A DNA stretch of 64,000 nucleotides from Parerythrobacter jejuensis (GTDB lineage: Bacteria; Pseudomonadota; Alphaproteobacteria; Sphingomonadales; Sphingomonadaceae): contig NZ_BAAAZF010000001.1 of the NCBI RefSeq assembly GCF_039536765.1, forward strand, positions 1,488,001 through 1,552,000, written 5' to 3'. Shown piece by piece: positions 10,101-19,200 of this stretch (the first letter of the stretch is position 1; the number at the start of each line of letters is the position of its first letter). The translations under genes were made by a program, and so were the position numbers. A model generated the notes under the pieces. The model ran no database searches and was not told the DNA's origin. It saw nothing but the letters and a program-made list of their open reading frames with translations.

Positions 10101-13100
10101 CAGCGGCGACCTTGCTGGTCATGTTGCCACGACCATCATAGGTGTAGGTTTCCGTCGCGTGGCCGGTAAACATGTCCGTTATGGTGCTGATCAGGCGGCT
10201 TGCATCGTCATACACATAATCGGTGGCGTGCCATGTGCTCGAAGACGAGCCTAGCACGACCTCCTGCTTCATCTGCTTGACGTTGCCGCGGGAATCATAG
10301 GTGTAGGTCGTATCATAGCCATTGGCATCGACCATTTTGGTGACCCGGCCCAGCTTGTCATAGGTATAGTTGGTGATGTTGTTGGAGCCGCCGCCAATGG
10401 CACCGGTTTCCGACTTTCCATAGAGCCGAGTCCGGTTGCTATAGGCATCGTAGAGATAGCTTTCGACGAAGCCGCGCGCGTCGGTGGTCGAGGTAACCCG
10501 GCCCAGCTTGTCATAGGCAAAACTGGTTACAGCATTGCGCGCATCCGTTACCGTCGCGACTTCGCCGAACCGGTTATAGGTGTATTGCGTGGCGTGGCGC
10601 AGCGCGTCGTAGGTTTTGATCACCTGCCCACGGGTGTTGTACTCGTGCTCCGACGCGAGGACGTTCTTCGCATCCCAAGTCTTGGTGACTTCACCGAACG
10701 AGTTGTATTCGTAAGTGTTGGTCAGATTGACCGGCTGGCCGCTGGCATTGAGACCTACCCGGGTCTCTGTCTCGACCTGTCCCCGCTTATCATATGTGAA
10801 ATCGACCGTGTGACCGTTTCCGTCAGAGATGCGGGTCTGGTTGCCGAGGCCATCAAATGTGTATTGCGTGATGCTGCTCTCTGTCTGTCCATTCGCTTGC
10901 TCGTGAAAAACCAGCCGGCCAGCCTTGTCGTAGACATACGCATCACGACTTCTATCGGTATAGTCGTTCGCATTCGAAAGCGAGCCATACGCACGATCGA
11001 CGTATCTCAGCCTCCCTATGGCGTTATAGCTGTAATACGTTCTTGAACCGATGGCATCATATTCAGAATAGACCCGGCCCTGGGCATCATACTGTTTGAT
11101 CGTCACGATAGAGCTGTTGTTCGCAGCAAGGCCAGCGACTTGCTGGATCGTGGTATCGTCAGTCACGGTGACTTTGTCCGCGTGCCGGCGCTCATGTGTA
11201 ACCTGGCCGCCGCTATTGTAGGAATAGCTGCTCAGATATCCCTCGGCATCGACGCTGAAACGGACATTGCCACGCGCATCATGCCACGCACGCGAGGTGC
11301 GGTTGCCAGCGACCGTCTTGATGACATTGCCGGCATTGTCATAAGTGAAATAGGTGAACAGGCCTGAGCCGTCATAGACGCGATACAATCTGCCATCAGC
11401 GTCATAATAGTTTTGCGAAAAGCGATCTGTAGGTCCTGTTTCGACCTCAGCTTTTACCCCGGTATATGTCCAGTCAGAATGTGTGCCGTCCAGTGCTGCA
11501 GCAATCTGTGTCGTTCGTATGGGTTGGCCGCCGGCGGTATAGGTTATGGCCGTAACGAAGTTCGCACTGTCGATCTGATACCGCAAACGGCCAGCGCCAT
11601 CATAAACGGATCGCATGGTGCGATTGGCGGCGTTGCCAATACCGACATTGCTGCGCAAAGTGTTGAAGCTTGCCGTCAACCAGTCAGAACGTGTTGTTGC
11701 ATTGGCGTATTGGGTCTGCGCAACCGCCCGGCCAGCATGATCATAAGTGGTTTCGCTCAGGAAGCCTTCACCATCGAGCACCCCGCGAACATTGCCGTCA
11801 CGGTCGTAGAAAGTTCGGGTGATGGCATCTCCCGCATGGTTCGCAATGCTGACCGGGCCGGATGGCCCGCCGGTGAGCCAGGCGGATGGAACGCTGACTT
11901 TGTTGAAATGGTTGCGTTGCAAGACCAGCCGGCCCGCATTGTCATAACTGTTGGCGATGATTTCGCCTTGCCCGTTGATCGTCTGCGAAACCCGCCCATT
12001 CGCGTCGTAGGTAGTCCAGGCCCGTACATCGTAGCCGTTGGACGACGGACGTATGGCCCCCATCAAGAGAGTATTGTCCGGGTTAGCCAACTGGTTGCGA
12101 ACGCTCTGGCTCACCGCATTGAAGTAACTTGCGGTGCCGATCACGCGATTGGCGCTATCGTAGAAATATTCGGTAAGGCCGCCTGACGGATCGACCACAC
12201 CTGTCTTGCGCCCTGCCCGGTCGTAAATGATATAGCTCGGCCCGCGTCCATCAAACATGTCCTGCGACACGCGCAGCCGACCCATCTTGTCGAACTTGTT
12301 CTGTGTTTCGGCAGTGAAGGAAAGCGATGCATCAGCCGTCGTGCGAATGACGCTCGGATCCGACAGGATGACAGCGGAATTCGCCGCCACTTGCCCAGTG
12401 CCGCCGATGTAGAAATAGGCGCCGATGCTCTGCGCAGTGTCGTAAGTGCGGGTTATCTCGACCGTGGTTGCCTCTGTCGCGGAAACCCCATCAATTTGCC
12501 AAAGGCCGCCAACGCTTTGAGACAGCTTTCCTGGGCCGTCGAGAATGATTGCCTGGGTTTTGGTGTCTTTGCTGGTTCCCCAGCCATTCGCTCCACCATG
12601 GAGGCCGAGGCGGTGCATGGTTTGCGCCCCCGATCCCATCATGGTGATTCTGTATTTCACGGTTTCGCCTGCTGCGACGCTATATCCCTTGTAGGTTGCG
12701 CCGTAGGGGCCCGCGACCGGCACGGTGTACTTGAAAGCGTCATTTCCGGCGATGGCCGGGGCCGTCGTCCGGTTGGCTCGAGCAACAGACCACGCAGACG
12801 AGAGTGATCCGGCCAGATTGCCGCTATTGGAGCCGACCGAGCTTTCGATCTCGCTAACCAGCTCGCCGGCAGTATTGTAGACCATGGTTCGCGTAAGGCC
12901 GCTCGACATCTGCATGACGGTGCGCGGGCCACTGCCATCACCCTCATCGTCGAAGAATATGCTGGTTGTGGAACCTGATGCATCGGACGAGCTGACCAGG
13001 CGGCCCATGCCGTCATAGACAAATTGCTCCTCGCCTTCGCCCTGGTTGTAGCGCGTGAGCAGGCGCCCTTCCTGATCATAGACAAAGTGCGTGCTGGTAT

Positions 13101-15204
13101 AGCCGCCAAGCGCACCCGAACTGCTGGCAACGCCCGCCGTGGTCGCGCCACCATAGTTGATTGTCCGCGTCAGATTGCCGCGCGCATCGTAAATGTGCCG
13201 GATGCCTGCCCGCTGCGTTTTGTCGGACTGGTTAGCTGCAATCCAGGACGCGACGCCCGTCTCTGTTATAACGTCAGAGCCACCGGGATATTTCACATCG
13301 AGATAGCTGTATTCCCAAACGACCCGCCCGTAACTGTCATAGCGGTATTCGTAGATTCGTCCGTCATTGCTGACCCGGAAGCGCAAGTGGCCTTCGGAAT
13401 CGTAGGCATAGCGGACATGTGATGCGGTATTGGCCGACGCCTCGCTGGAACCGTAGCTGCGCGTTTTGGTGAGGTTGTTTGTCGCATCATACCAGCTTTC
13501 GATATCGGTGCCGATCGGGCGATCAACCCTGGTGACATTGCCCCGGGCATCATAGGTATACTTCGTCACCTGTCCGTCCGGTGCAGTCGACTCCAGCAGG
13601 TTGCCGTCATCATCATATGCGAACGATTGCACCTGCGCAGGAGCGCCGGTATATTCTGGCGGCGCAGTAATTTGCGTCAGCCGTCGTTGGTGGCCTTCCG
13701 CCGCCCCCGTCTTCGACAGAACCGGGCCGCTGACCAGCAATTGCTGGCCATCGCGATAGCCACCGGGGTGATCGATATAGAAATTGGCCGCTGCGGTGTC
13801 GGCCTGCCCGTAGGTTCGGGTAATGCGGATGCGTGTGTCATCCGTCGTCGAGAGCCCGGAGACGGTGTAGAGCCCCCCAGTATATTGCGCGATCGAGCCC
13901 GGGCCGCTGATAATTTCGGCGGTCGTAGCGTCGTTGCCCCAATAATTGGCAGAACCATAAAGGCCGAGCGATTGCGAAGTTGCCGAGCCCTCGACCGCTT
14001 GCAGACTGACCTCGAAGGTCACGGTCTCACCTGCTGAAACCGCGCCGAGACCGCGCGAGACGCCCGACCAGCTCACACCAGGCGCCGTGGAGAATTTTGC
14101 CGTCGGGCTGCCATCGATGGAATCAACGACTTGCGAGGTTACGTAATTGGGATTGTGCCCCCATTCGATCGCTGCAGGCCGCCCGATATTGCCGCCGGCG
14201 AAATCGAGCCTGGTCTCCTGCCCGTTCGGAGCCTTCACGATCGTGTGATCGGCATTGTATGTCAGCTCGGTGACCCTGGTCGTGCCATCGCCAACATGTT
14301 CGGTCAGCTTGGTCACACGGCCTTGCGCATCATAGACCATATCCGTGCGCGATCCGTCCGACTGCGTGGCGCGAGTCACCCGGCCTGCGGAATCGTACAA
14401 ATAGCTGATCGTATATCTGTGACCATCGGACGTGCCGCTCAATTCTGGCGACAAATCAATGGTGACCGTCGCCAGGCGACCATTGCCATCATAGGCATAG
14501 TAGGTGCCGATTTCGTTGACCACGACACCGTTGCGATCCGCGTGCGCACTCGTGATGGAGACGATCTTGTTGCCCGACCAATTGTAACGCAAATACTCCG
14601 AGCTGTTGGTCGTGATCTGGCTGAGCTTATCGCCGCTATAGGTGAATACCAACGCCTGGTTGTCACGATCAGCCTGTCTGGTGATCCGGAATTCGCCGGC
14701 ATTATAGGGATCCGCAGTGTAGGTTTCGGTCGCCTGGGTCGAGCCATCGACCCACACCCAGGTGGTGCCGGTCTGCTGGTAAATCCGGTCATGCGACCCG
14801 GCCCCGTCAGTGGTCCAGTAAGACCACGTCCCGCCGCGGTTCTCGAAAGCGTAGGTGACGACCGACCCGTCGCCGGAAACACGCTTGATCGTGCTGCCGC
14901 TGGCATTCGCGGTCCCGGTCAGGCCGAACACACGCCGCGCAGTCGACATCTGCCATTTGTCGCCATTGTCCCGGTCGGACACTTCGGCAAGCGAATTGTA
15001 CGTCCGCGAAATCCCGATATCGAGACTGCGGCCGGTGAGGAATTCATCGCGCCGCGAAATCAGCAGATTGCCCGTCGCTGCGTTGACCGAGATAGCTTCG
15101 CCAGCCCGGCCGGTCGAAGCCCCGCCAAGCGTTCCGGCCGAACCAAGGTCTGCGGCGGAACTGCGTGCCAGCCCAGCGCCAACACCTGTAAAAATAGCAG
15201 TCAT
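4126..15204 (-). CDS. Giant YD-repeat (Rhs-type) LysM protein with HELVH metallopeptidase-like tail
   Basis: 3,692 aa. The start MTAIFTG is supported by an AGGGATA ribosome site and by the identical start of the paralogue at 28217. There is no Sec signal; the first ~40 residues are Gly/Ala/Ser-rich. Order: an Rhs-type entry segment (SVNAATGNLLISRRDEFLTG, ~40-75); dozens of YDxxGR/YTYD repeats (~200-2950) interrupted by beta-rich modules (~365-478, ~800-950); LysM (~3051-3101); a hydrophobic stretch IILAVVAIAVVAVVAG (~3140-3170); Gly/Ala-rich repeats; a junction GSNFGRNVLAAIPDVI (~3375-3391); and a distinct AT-richer tail. In the tail, H3611-E-L-V-H3615 is followed by a later Glu (SREIIALRITNN), resembling M91/NleD-type zinc peptidases. 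The usual Rhs DPxGL cleavage motif was not seen before the tail. Likely a polymorphic toxin; the peptidase call is by pattern only. Confidence 0.85.
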   Translation of the reverse strand: MTAIFTGVGAGLARSSAADLGSAGTLGGASTGRAGEAISVNAATGNLLISRRDEFLTGRSLDIGISRTYNSLAEVSDRDNGDKWQMSTARRVFGLTGTANASGSTIKRVSGDGSVVTYAFENRGGTWSYWTTDGAGSHDRIYQQTGTTWVWVDGSTQATETYTADPYNAGEFRITRQADRDNQALVFTYSGDKLSQITTNSSEYLRYNWSGNKIVSITSAHADRNGVVVNEIGTYYAYDGNGRLATVTIDLSPELSGTSDGHRYTISYLYDSAGRVTRATQSDGSRTDMVYDAQGRVTKLTEHVGDGTTRVTELTYNADHTIVKAPNGQETRLDFAGGNIGRPAAIEWGHNPNYVTSQVVDSIDGSPTAKFSTAPGVSWSGVSRGLGAVSAGETVTFEVSLQAVEGSATSQSLGLYGSANYWGNDATTAEIISGPGSIAQYTGGLYTVSGLSTTDDTRIRITRTYGQADTAAANFYIDHPGGYRDGQQLLVSGPVLSKTGAAEGHQRRLTQITAPPEYTGAPAQVQSFAYDDDGNLLESTAPDGQVTKYTYDARGNVTRVDRPIGTDIESWYDATNNLTKTRSYGSSEASANTASHVRYAYDSEGHLRFRVSNDGRIYEYRYDSYGRVVWEYSYLDVKYPGGSDVITETGVASWIAANQSDKTQRAGIRHIYDARGNLTRTINYGGATTAGVASSSGALGGYTSTHFVYDQEGRLLTRYNQGEGEEQFVYDGMGRLVSSSDASGSTTSIFFDDEGDGSGPRTVMQMSSGLTRTMVYNTAGELVSEIESSVGSNSGNLAGSLSSAWSVARANRTTAPAIAGNDAFKYTVPVAGPYGATYKGYSVAAGETVKYRITMMGSGAQTMHRLGLHGGANGWGTSKDTKTQAIILDGPGKLSQSVGGLWQIDGVSATEATTVEITRTYDTAQSIGAYFYIGGTGQVAANSAVILSDPSVIRTTADASLSFTAETQNKFDKMGRLRVSQDMFDGRGPSYIIYDRAGRKTGVVDPSGGLTEYFYDSANRVIGTASYFNAVSQSVRNQLANPDNTLLMGAIRPSSNGYDVRAWTTYDANGRVSQTINGQGEIIANSYDNAGRLVLQRNHFNKVSVPSAWLTGGPSGPVSIANHAGDAITRTFYDRDGNVRGVLDGEGFLSETTYDHAGRAVAQTQYANATTRSDWLTASFNTLRSNVGIGNAANRTMRSVYDGAGRLRYQIDSANFVTAITYTAGGQPIRTTQIAAALDGTHSDWTYTGVKAEVETGPTDRFSQNYYDADGRLYRVYDGSGLFTYFTYDNAGNVIKTVAGNRTSRAWHDARGNVRFSVDAEGYLSSYSYNSGGQVTHERRHADKVTVTDDTTIQQVAGLAANNSSIVTIKQYDAQGRVYSEYDAIGSRTYYSYNAIGRLRYVDRAYGSLSNANDYTDRSRDAYVYDKAGRLVFHEQANGQTESSITQYTFDGLGNQTRISDGNGHTVDFTYDKRGQVETETRVGLNASGQPVNLTNTYEYNSFGEVTKTWDAKNVLASEHEYNTRGQVIKTYDALRHATQYTYNRFGEVATVTDARNAVTSFAYDKLGRVTSTTDARGFVESYLYDAYSNRTRLYGKSETGAIGGGSNNITNYTYDKLGRVTKMVDANGYDTTYTYDSRGNVKQMKQEVVLGSSSSTWHATDYVYDDASRLISTITDMFTGHATETYTYDGRGNMTSKVAADGGKTVYFYDDLDRVTTEINAAGTYTTYEYDKIGNVTRIRVWASQTLPRPADGGSQEQAPTPTGDSRHTQFFYDDANRMIESRVNSVNSYTYDGTNLTAVPSSTLITRYEYDANGNVVKTTDPNGGKTWAYYDVMNRKILQVDPEKHATGWIYDAVGNVTIEMAYAEKITGPLSLSTPTLPSRADLRRTDYTYDLMGNRLTETRLNVKVWDPQTSDHTSPVGSHASVHYTYNGLGQVIQKSEAVAGNDTVYTYDNGGRLTTETRAAFDNYLDDEVSPVVNYAYDGLGNLTSTTALGETSASNRVTSYTYTGGKLASMTDADGKTRYYGYDAAGRENEVWITRKNYYNVSRVEGVSRSYDSMGRVVSELQGTRASNGVWTAVSPVTTTTYNAFGDVATVQLGTAATQINTYDRAGRLVKTNAGDGVYKLFGYDGNGNQTAAITSAGYQLSSRTFASALTLVSRDDVNATYTQYDGRNQATIVDEQDRDLSTAIHSQKLRSQRGYNAFGEVAYEINANDARIDYTYNTMGKVIMIESPAVSYRQENANGTLANATTARPTEHFYHDLAGRLVAQRDANGNLTRMEYLAGTGFDGSEGLVTRVIHADNEVKETKYDRHGDARRLISEADGRTLLHRTIEQTFDKLGRVTQTWNRGSNLQDNYTYDVNGQQLSHWNNVYTSSNREISDYDVMGRVISSRAFGGDMTTTSYAWIQDSTTSAVGNFGGWETTTDHATGKQSINKQDLFGRTTWRQDLRGNDYLYAYDVAGRVTSETSTNSYGHTVRQNSYTYYNTGKLKQHLLGQQEVVDTSWNNKTATYEYDELGQLTVEKVVNRKGRATSPYDWSAMEAAHDEWATRPPDGPDNPFPPLVDDPFFPGDDGGGLGGSNGQWYDTYFMSHSLSELKNIWLNAQEGDTDAQFQLMLYQPFYDAFAPIPVPIVYTITTETLQDGHAFYDALGRMTRYYDDAVSGEHNVDKNWTYDANGNVRNINTTYRNMSATGNFLPSTATQDLWYRYDTMNRMVMADGSLNGSTIVRGTTGTQLSYDAAGNRKTAQTGTKAQEVYNYDNAGRLDEVRINNVQRATTSFDALGRVTGHLERDASGSLTHTRYEMYYDARGQVISERAKTQTNDNKWHFTHTVNHYSADGTGGNPTDISSAASRGTSTGAMLYHSETKNWLTDNSWDNPTYYSGTAPGNSADGRWADSYTSYWYEWGDAAMQYRIQLKNRDGQSNTFHHYDNNDHLVLVGTGGGYNSHTKYYETAMGGEILQRSESSVNFQGDTPALRSYYFGGKRMGEVTNNGTTNTDYAQSIADRVADRPDDPGPYRGGAEHGTVHADFGLAYTAVNGSTHQQGSGTYRAQGGESLQQVAAMLWGDSSLWYKLAEANGLSAGSTLAAGRTLRVPASVQVNQHNANTHAPYDPAEKIGDVQPGTPTPPKGSNKCGVVGAIILAVVAIAVVAVVAGPLSGALANAFAGSTASAAAAGAGVAAQATAIAGGATAAAAASAGAAAAAATLASIAPMAVAAGAAIGGAAAAALGSVLSQGIGVATGIQEKFSWKSVGLAALSGGISGGLGSSGLFGSIGNNGAFEAGKLGIKSGIVDAGVRGAVSSGLSQGLGAATGLSSNFSWAGVAAAGVGAAVGYQAGGKLSGLSRDNSWNNHLAHLGTSSASLIANAATRSAVEGSNFGRNVLAAIPDVIANAIFAMATIGVSRPRQMLTESPISRDVELEYELVEVDLEEELRTVDAEVSLARQNELDFVSDQSTSAGVQGALPSGEFSTDAELIADYGRHAKKYGVRRYNLRFSDGKSASFNIAGTAEYTETIKSYIRTLSGNRQGRAILRGLAEDGDVTRVFETDKLPQFGTSRSVATRSGLKSGGYGYIAAGTSRLEAPVKFESATGRVSTSGMFDPLYAFAHELVHAWDDTAYFKSPVPYPRHSKLEPINSSASREIIALRITNNMRVLGGAGYIRAEYNGILGIVDTYEDASRRAELIKWKG

Positions 15205-15259
15205 TGAATATCCCTGTCGGATCGATCCCCGCGAGACATACGCCTCGCGCCTAGGGCTT

Positions 15260-15288
15260 AATCCGACGGAATTGGGGGGAGTTTAGGG
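15260..15288 (-). promoter_or_regulatory. Sigma-28-like promoter element upstream of the first giant gene
   Basis: Read on the minus strand: CCCTAAACTCC, 12 nt, CGGATT. Seen as sigma-28 boxes this is TAAA-N14-GTCGGATT, compared with the family consensus TAAA-N15-GCCGATAA. The same two blocks at the same internal spacing lie upstream of the second giant gene (28274-28302), 55 versus 56 nt before the ATG. The two 5' regions are otherwise dissimilar, so the conservation probably reflects function. A FliA-type sigma is encoded at 42496-43242. Confidence 0.55.
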
Positions 15289-15334
15289 CGCAGTATCAGG
15301 ACCGAGCGAGAAGCATATTGAGCTCTTACAATCT

Positions 15335-16228
15335 TTAGCGAGCAAGATCGACTGATCTGCGCTGCGGTTGCCCAATAGTCTCTCCTACGTCCAATGTCGT
15401 GAAGTTTACGGTCAAGTTGCGGCCGCTCTCGTCAAGTTGCCATGCACCCGCCAGCATCTCGCCCGCTGGTGACCAGAACCGGACTCCCTGTCCCACCTTC
15501 CCATCTGCTTCGTTCCTGTATGGCCGGCTGACATCAGTGATTTTACGCCTTTCAAGATCAACCACATACAGGCCCGAAAATCTTGTTGCAGCTGATCGAT
15601 CCGAAGTACCAATCAGCGCGAGGTGGCGGTTGCCGGATGCTACCACATCCATCAGGTAAAACTGGCTTGCGCCCGTCAGATCGATTTCTCGGACTGCATC
15701 CAAGGAAATGCAATTCGTCCGCGCTGTATCGACAAGGGAGAATATCTGTCGTGACTGGTACGCCGCATCAAGCGGCACAACCTTGAAGAGTGTCCCATCA
15801 GGTTCGGCATCAGTGTCTGTATCGCTTTCGACAACGCAGAGCCATTCGGCACCGGAAAGCAGCTTGGTGCGTCCATCCAGTGAGGCCACGCTGGCAAGGG
15901 ATGAGGACGGAGCCATCACATCCAATGAAAGACCATCTGCCTCGAGGATTAGGGCGTATCGCCGAGGAAATTGATCGCATTCCTCGACCGTTTCGCATGG
16001 CATTGACATAGGTTCCAACGTGCCAATCTCCGCTGGCACGCTGATCAATTCGCGCGAGAGAGTTTCGCTTCCTCTTTCACCAGCCCGCAATACTGTTCGA
16101 GACTTCTCAACAACGACCGACGGACCATCAAATCCAGCCAGGACTTCAACCTCGTTCAGCCAGTACTCGTCTCGTTCGGAACAACCCATCGTAATCGTCA
16201 TCACCAGCCCCAGGGCTAAATAGCGCAT
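15335..16228 (-). CDS. Lipoprotein, candidate immunity or accessory partner of the second giant protein
   Basis: 297 aa, family not recognised. MRYLALGLVMTITMGCSERD is a lipoprotein signal with the lipid-bearing Cys at residue 16. The mature part has several Cys and alternates short beta-strand-like segments (for example GLYVVDLERRKITDVSRPYR), suggesting a beta-propeller-like or other all-beta periplasmic domain. It begins one base after the stop of the giant gene at 16230, so translation is coupled. Position and lipoprotein nature parallel the 3629-4138 gene behind the other giant gene, although the two share no obvious sequence. Immunity is the simplest guess; a surface anchoring factor is the alternative. 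Confidence 0.6.
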   Translation of the reverse strand: MRYLALGLVMTITMGCSERDEYWLNEVEVLAGFDGPSVVVEKSRTVLRAGERGSETLSRELISVPAEIGTLEPMSMPCETVEECDQFPRRYALILEADGLSLDVMAPSSSLASVASLDGRTKLLSGAEWLCVVESDTDTDAEPDGTLFKVVPLDAAYQSRQIFSLVDTARTNCISLDAVREIDLTGASQFYLMDVVASGNRHLALIGTSDRSAATRFSGLYVVDLERRKITDVSRPYRNEADGKVGQGVRFWSPAGEMLAGAWQLDESGRNLTVNFTTLDVGETIGQPQRRSVDLAR

Positions 16229-16229
16229 C

Positions 16230-19200
16230 TCAATCGAGCCTTCCCATCACCTCAGCCATCGTAGCCCGCTGACCCAGAGTCGAGCGATAACCACCCCCCA
16301 CATGCATCTGTGCCTCGGTAATTGGAAGACTGTATTCGCTTCTGATGGAGTTGATAAATCCGATTTCAGTGTTGGCGGCATTATAGAATCGGCGGAAATT
16401 CGAGGTGGCACCTTCTTGACCAACTCTTACACTGGCAGTGCTCAATCCCGCTGCGCGATAACCTCTAGAGATCAGACTCCCAAGAGCATTGCTATATTGC
16501 GTAACCATACCTGTGCGTAACTTGAAGTACTCAGTTCTGAATTGTGTTGGCCCGTATGGACCGTAGCCAGTTGGTACTCGTCTTGCCCCAAACATGAGAT
16601 CGGGCGAGGTACCAAACGCATCTACATGGCCGTGCCCGGCAAGACCTCCATATGAACTTCCGTCGTCAAGGGTGTGGGCGTAGAGATCGCCAAATCTGTG
16701 GAGCGAGACTCCAGCAGCGAGGTAATTGCCGGCCCGCATGTAATCGACAAACACGTCCGCTGTTTGATCTCTTTCTGCTTGAACGGCCGCTGCACTCCTC
16801 CTGATTGTCGGGATGGCGTGAAGACCCTCATAGACCGACCTCAAATGCCGTGCATCAGCATCCGACCATCTGAAAGTAGGTTTCTCCCTTGCCCATTTCT
16901 TGAAGTTACTAAAGGCATCGAAGCGCGCGACCATATCCGGCAATTGAGCGCCAAGTGCCAGTTGTTGTGCCACTGCCATCGCCGCATTGCCCTGGATTCC
17001 CATGGCGTCTGCGGCACCGATCGCATGCGCAAATACGGTCGCATAATGACCATCCGCATGGAACGCCTCGACACCGCCAACCCTGTTTTCAGTCGCCGTA
17101 CGGCCCGACATGACCGAGTCGATAGCGATCGCTTTCATAAAGGTTGAATCAGCCCCGATCGAGACTGTGCTGCCATCCGCCATCGGAATGGAGAAGGAGA
17201 TAATTGAGCCCCCCTCTCCGGCAATACCACCAGCCATGCGGGCGGCAAAGACAGCGCCTTCATCACCCGCGCTGTCAAATCCTGCCACACCCATGATTTG
17301 CCCGGCGCGGGCGTCCGCCCAGTGACCGAGCTCCTCCAAGTACGACATCGCAGCATAGGCACCTACCAAGGGATTGTCTGCGGCTGCAGCCAGCAATTGC
17401 CCATTCATGGTGATGGTCATTGTCGCATCATTGAACTCACCCAAGGTGTTGGCTGCACCTCCCAAAACCACACCAGGTGCCTTGCCAGCACGATACTCTG
17501 CATAAATCTGTTCGCGTACCTTGCGAGGAATGCTAGGCGGAAGGGCATCGAGGAAGCGGCTCTTGAATGCCGCATCTCGGATCGCCTTGTTCGCAACATC
17601 ACCTATCGCGCCGCCCACAACTTGTCCGATTGCATCAGGCAAGGCTGCCATGATGTTGTCGCCAAAGTTGCTCCCATCAACGACTGACCTCGTCGCGGCA
17701 TTTGCAATCGTCGACGCTGCCGTAGTCACAGCTCTGCTGCCAAAACTTCCCAGACTGCCTGTCCGGGCTCCTACAAACGAGCCAACGCCTGCACCGACCC
17801 CCGCGGCCGCAACGCCAGCCCAGCTGAACTTCTCTTGCAGTCCGGTCGCTACGCCGACTCCTTGTGTAACGGCACTGCTTATCGCACCACGAATTGCATC
17901 ACCGGCGACTTGACTGCCAAATATGGCGCCCTTGCCAAACACTTCGCCGACACCTTGCGCAACTCCCGCTGCGACTGCCGATAGGGCCAGACTCTTAAAG
18001 CTGAATTTCTCCTGGATACCCGTAGCCAGACCCAATCCCTGACTTGCCAAGTTTCCGGCAATTGCCGCACCAACGGGCCCCAAGGTGCCAGCTGTGACGA
18101 CAGTCACCGCAATCGCCACCACGGCCAGCAGGATTTGCCCGAAGATGCCACACTTCTTGCTCTTCTTCTTCGGCGCGTCCGGGGTCGTCGGCGAGGTATC
18201 GCCGATGGCCTCTGCCGGATCGTAGGGCTTGAGCGTGCTGGAATTGTGGTGGACGCGCTGGATGCCGGTCGGGATTACCAAGCTACGGCCTTCGACCAGC
18301 GGTTCGCGGCCGGACAGGCCGTTGGCTTCCGCGATCTTGTACCACAGCGCGCTGTCGCCCCACAGCTGGGCCGCAATCGCCTGCAGGCTTTCGCCGCCGC
18401 GCACGGTGTAAGTGCCGCCGCCGCTGCCCTGGCTGAAGGAATTGATCGCGTCATAATCGCCGCCAAAATCGGCGTAGCTGGAGCCGTAGCTGGCGCCATT
18501 GCGGAACGCCCCTGGCGTGCTCGGCGCAACGGTCGAGCGCTGGGCGATCGACTTCTCATAGGCGACGTTGGCGGTGCCGTTATTGCCGACCCGGCCGATT
18601 TCCTTGCCGCCGAAGCGATAGTAAATTTCGGACGGATCGCCCTGGTCGTATTTGTTGTCGCGTTCCTTGCGGCTGATCACCTGGCCTTCGGCATTGTTGA
18701 TGAAGCTGACCGAACGGGCACGGCCATCATTGACCTGCGCCGATTGCAGCACGCCGAAGCTGTCATAGCTGTAGGTGGAATTATAGATCCGGTCGGACGA
18801 GCTGCCGGTATTGCTGTCGAAATCGACCCGGCTCTGCACCGCGCCGTCATACCAGGCATAGGTGTTGGTTGTGCGAGTATGGTTGACCCCGGACGTCGAG
18901 CCGTTCTTGTAGTTGTAGGTGTATGAATTGTTGAGAGAATTGTCCGCGTTGTAATAATTGTACATGTTCGCGCGGTAATTGTCCGATCCCTTGCGGGTGG
19001 TGCTGTCGTCGCGATAGACGAGCCCTTCGGCATTGTAATAGACATTGCGGCTATAGACGACCGTGCTGCCCGACCAGTCGCGCTGGAGGGTGATGCGGCT
19101 CATCGCATCATAGGAATAGTCCGCCTTCTTGGAACCTGTGGTCGGGACGGCGAGGACATAGTCCTGGATGTTGGGAATGTTGATCCCGCCAAATTCGTTG

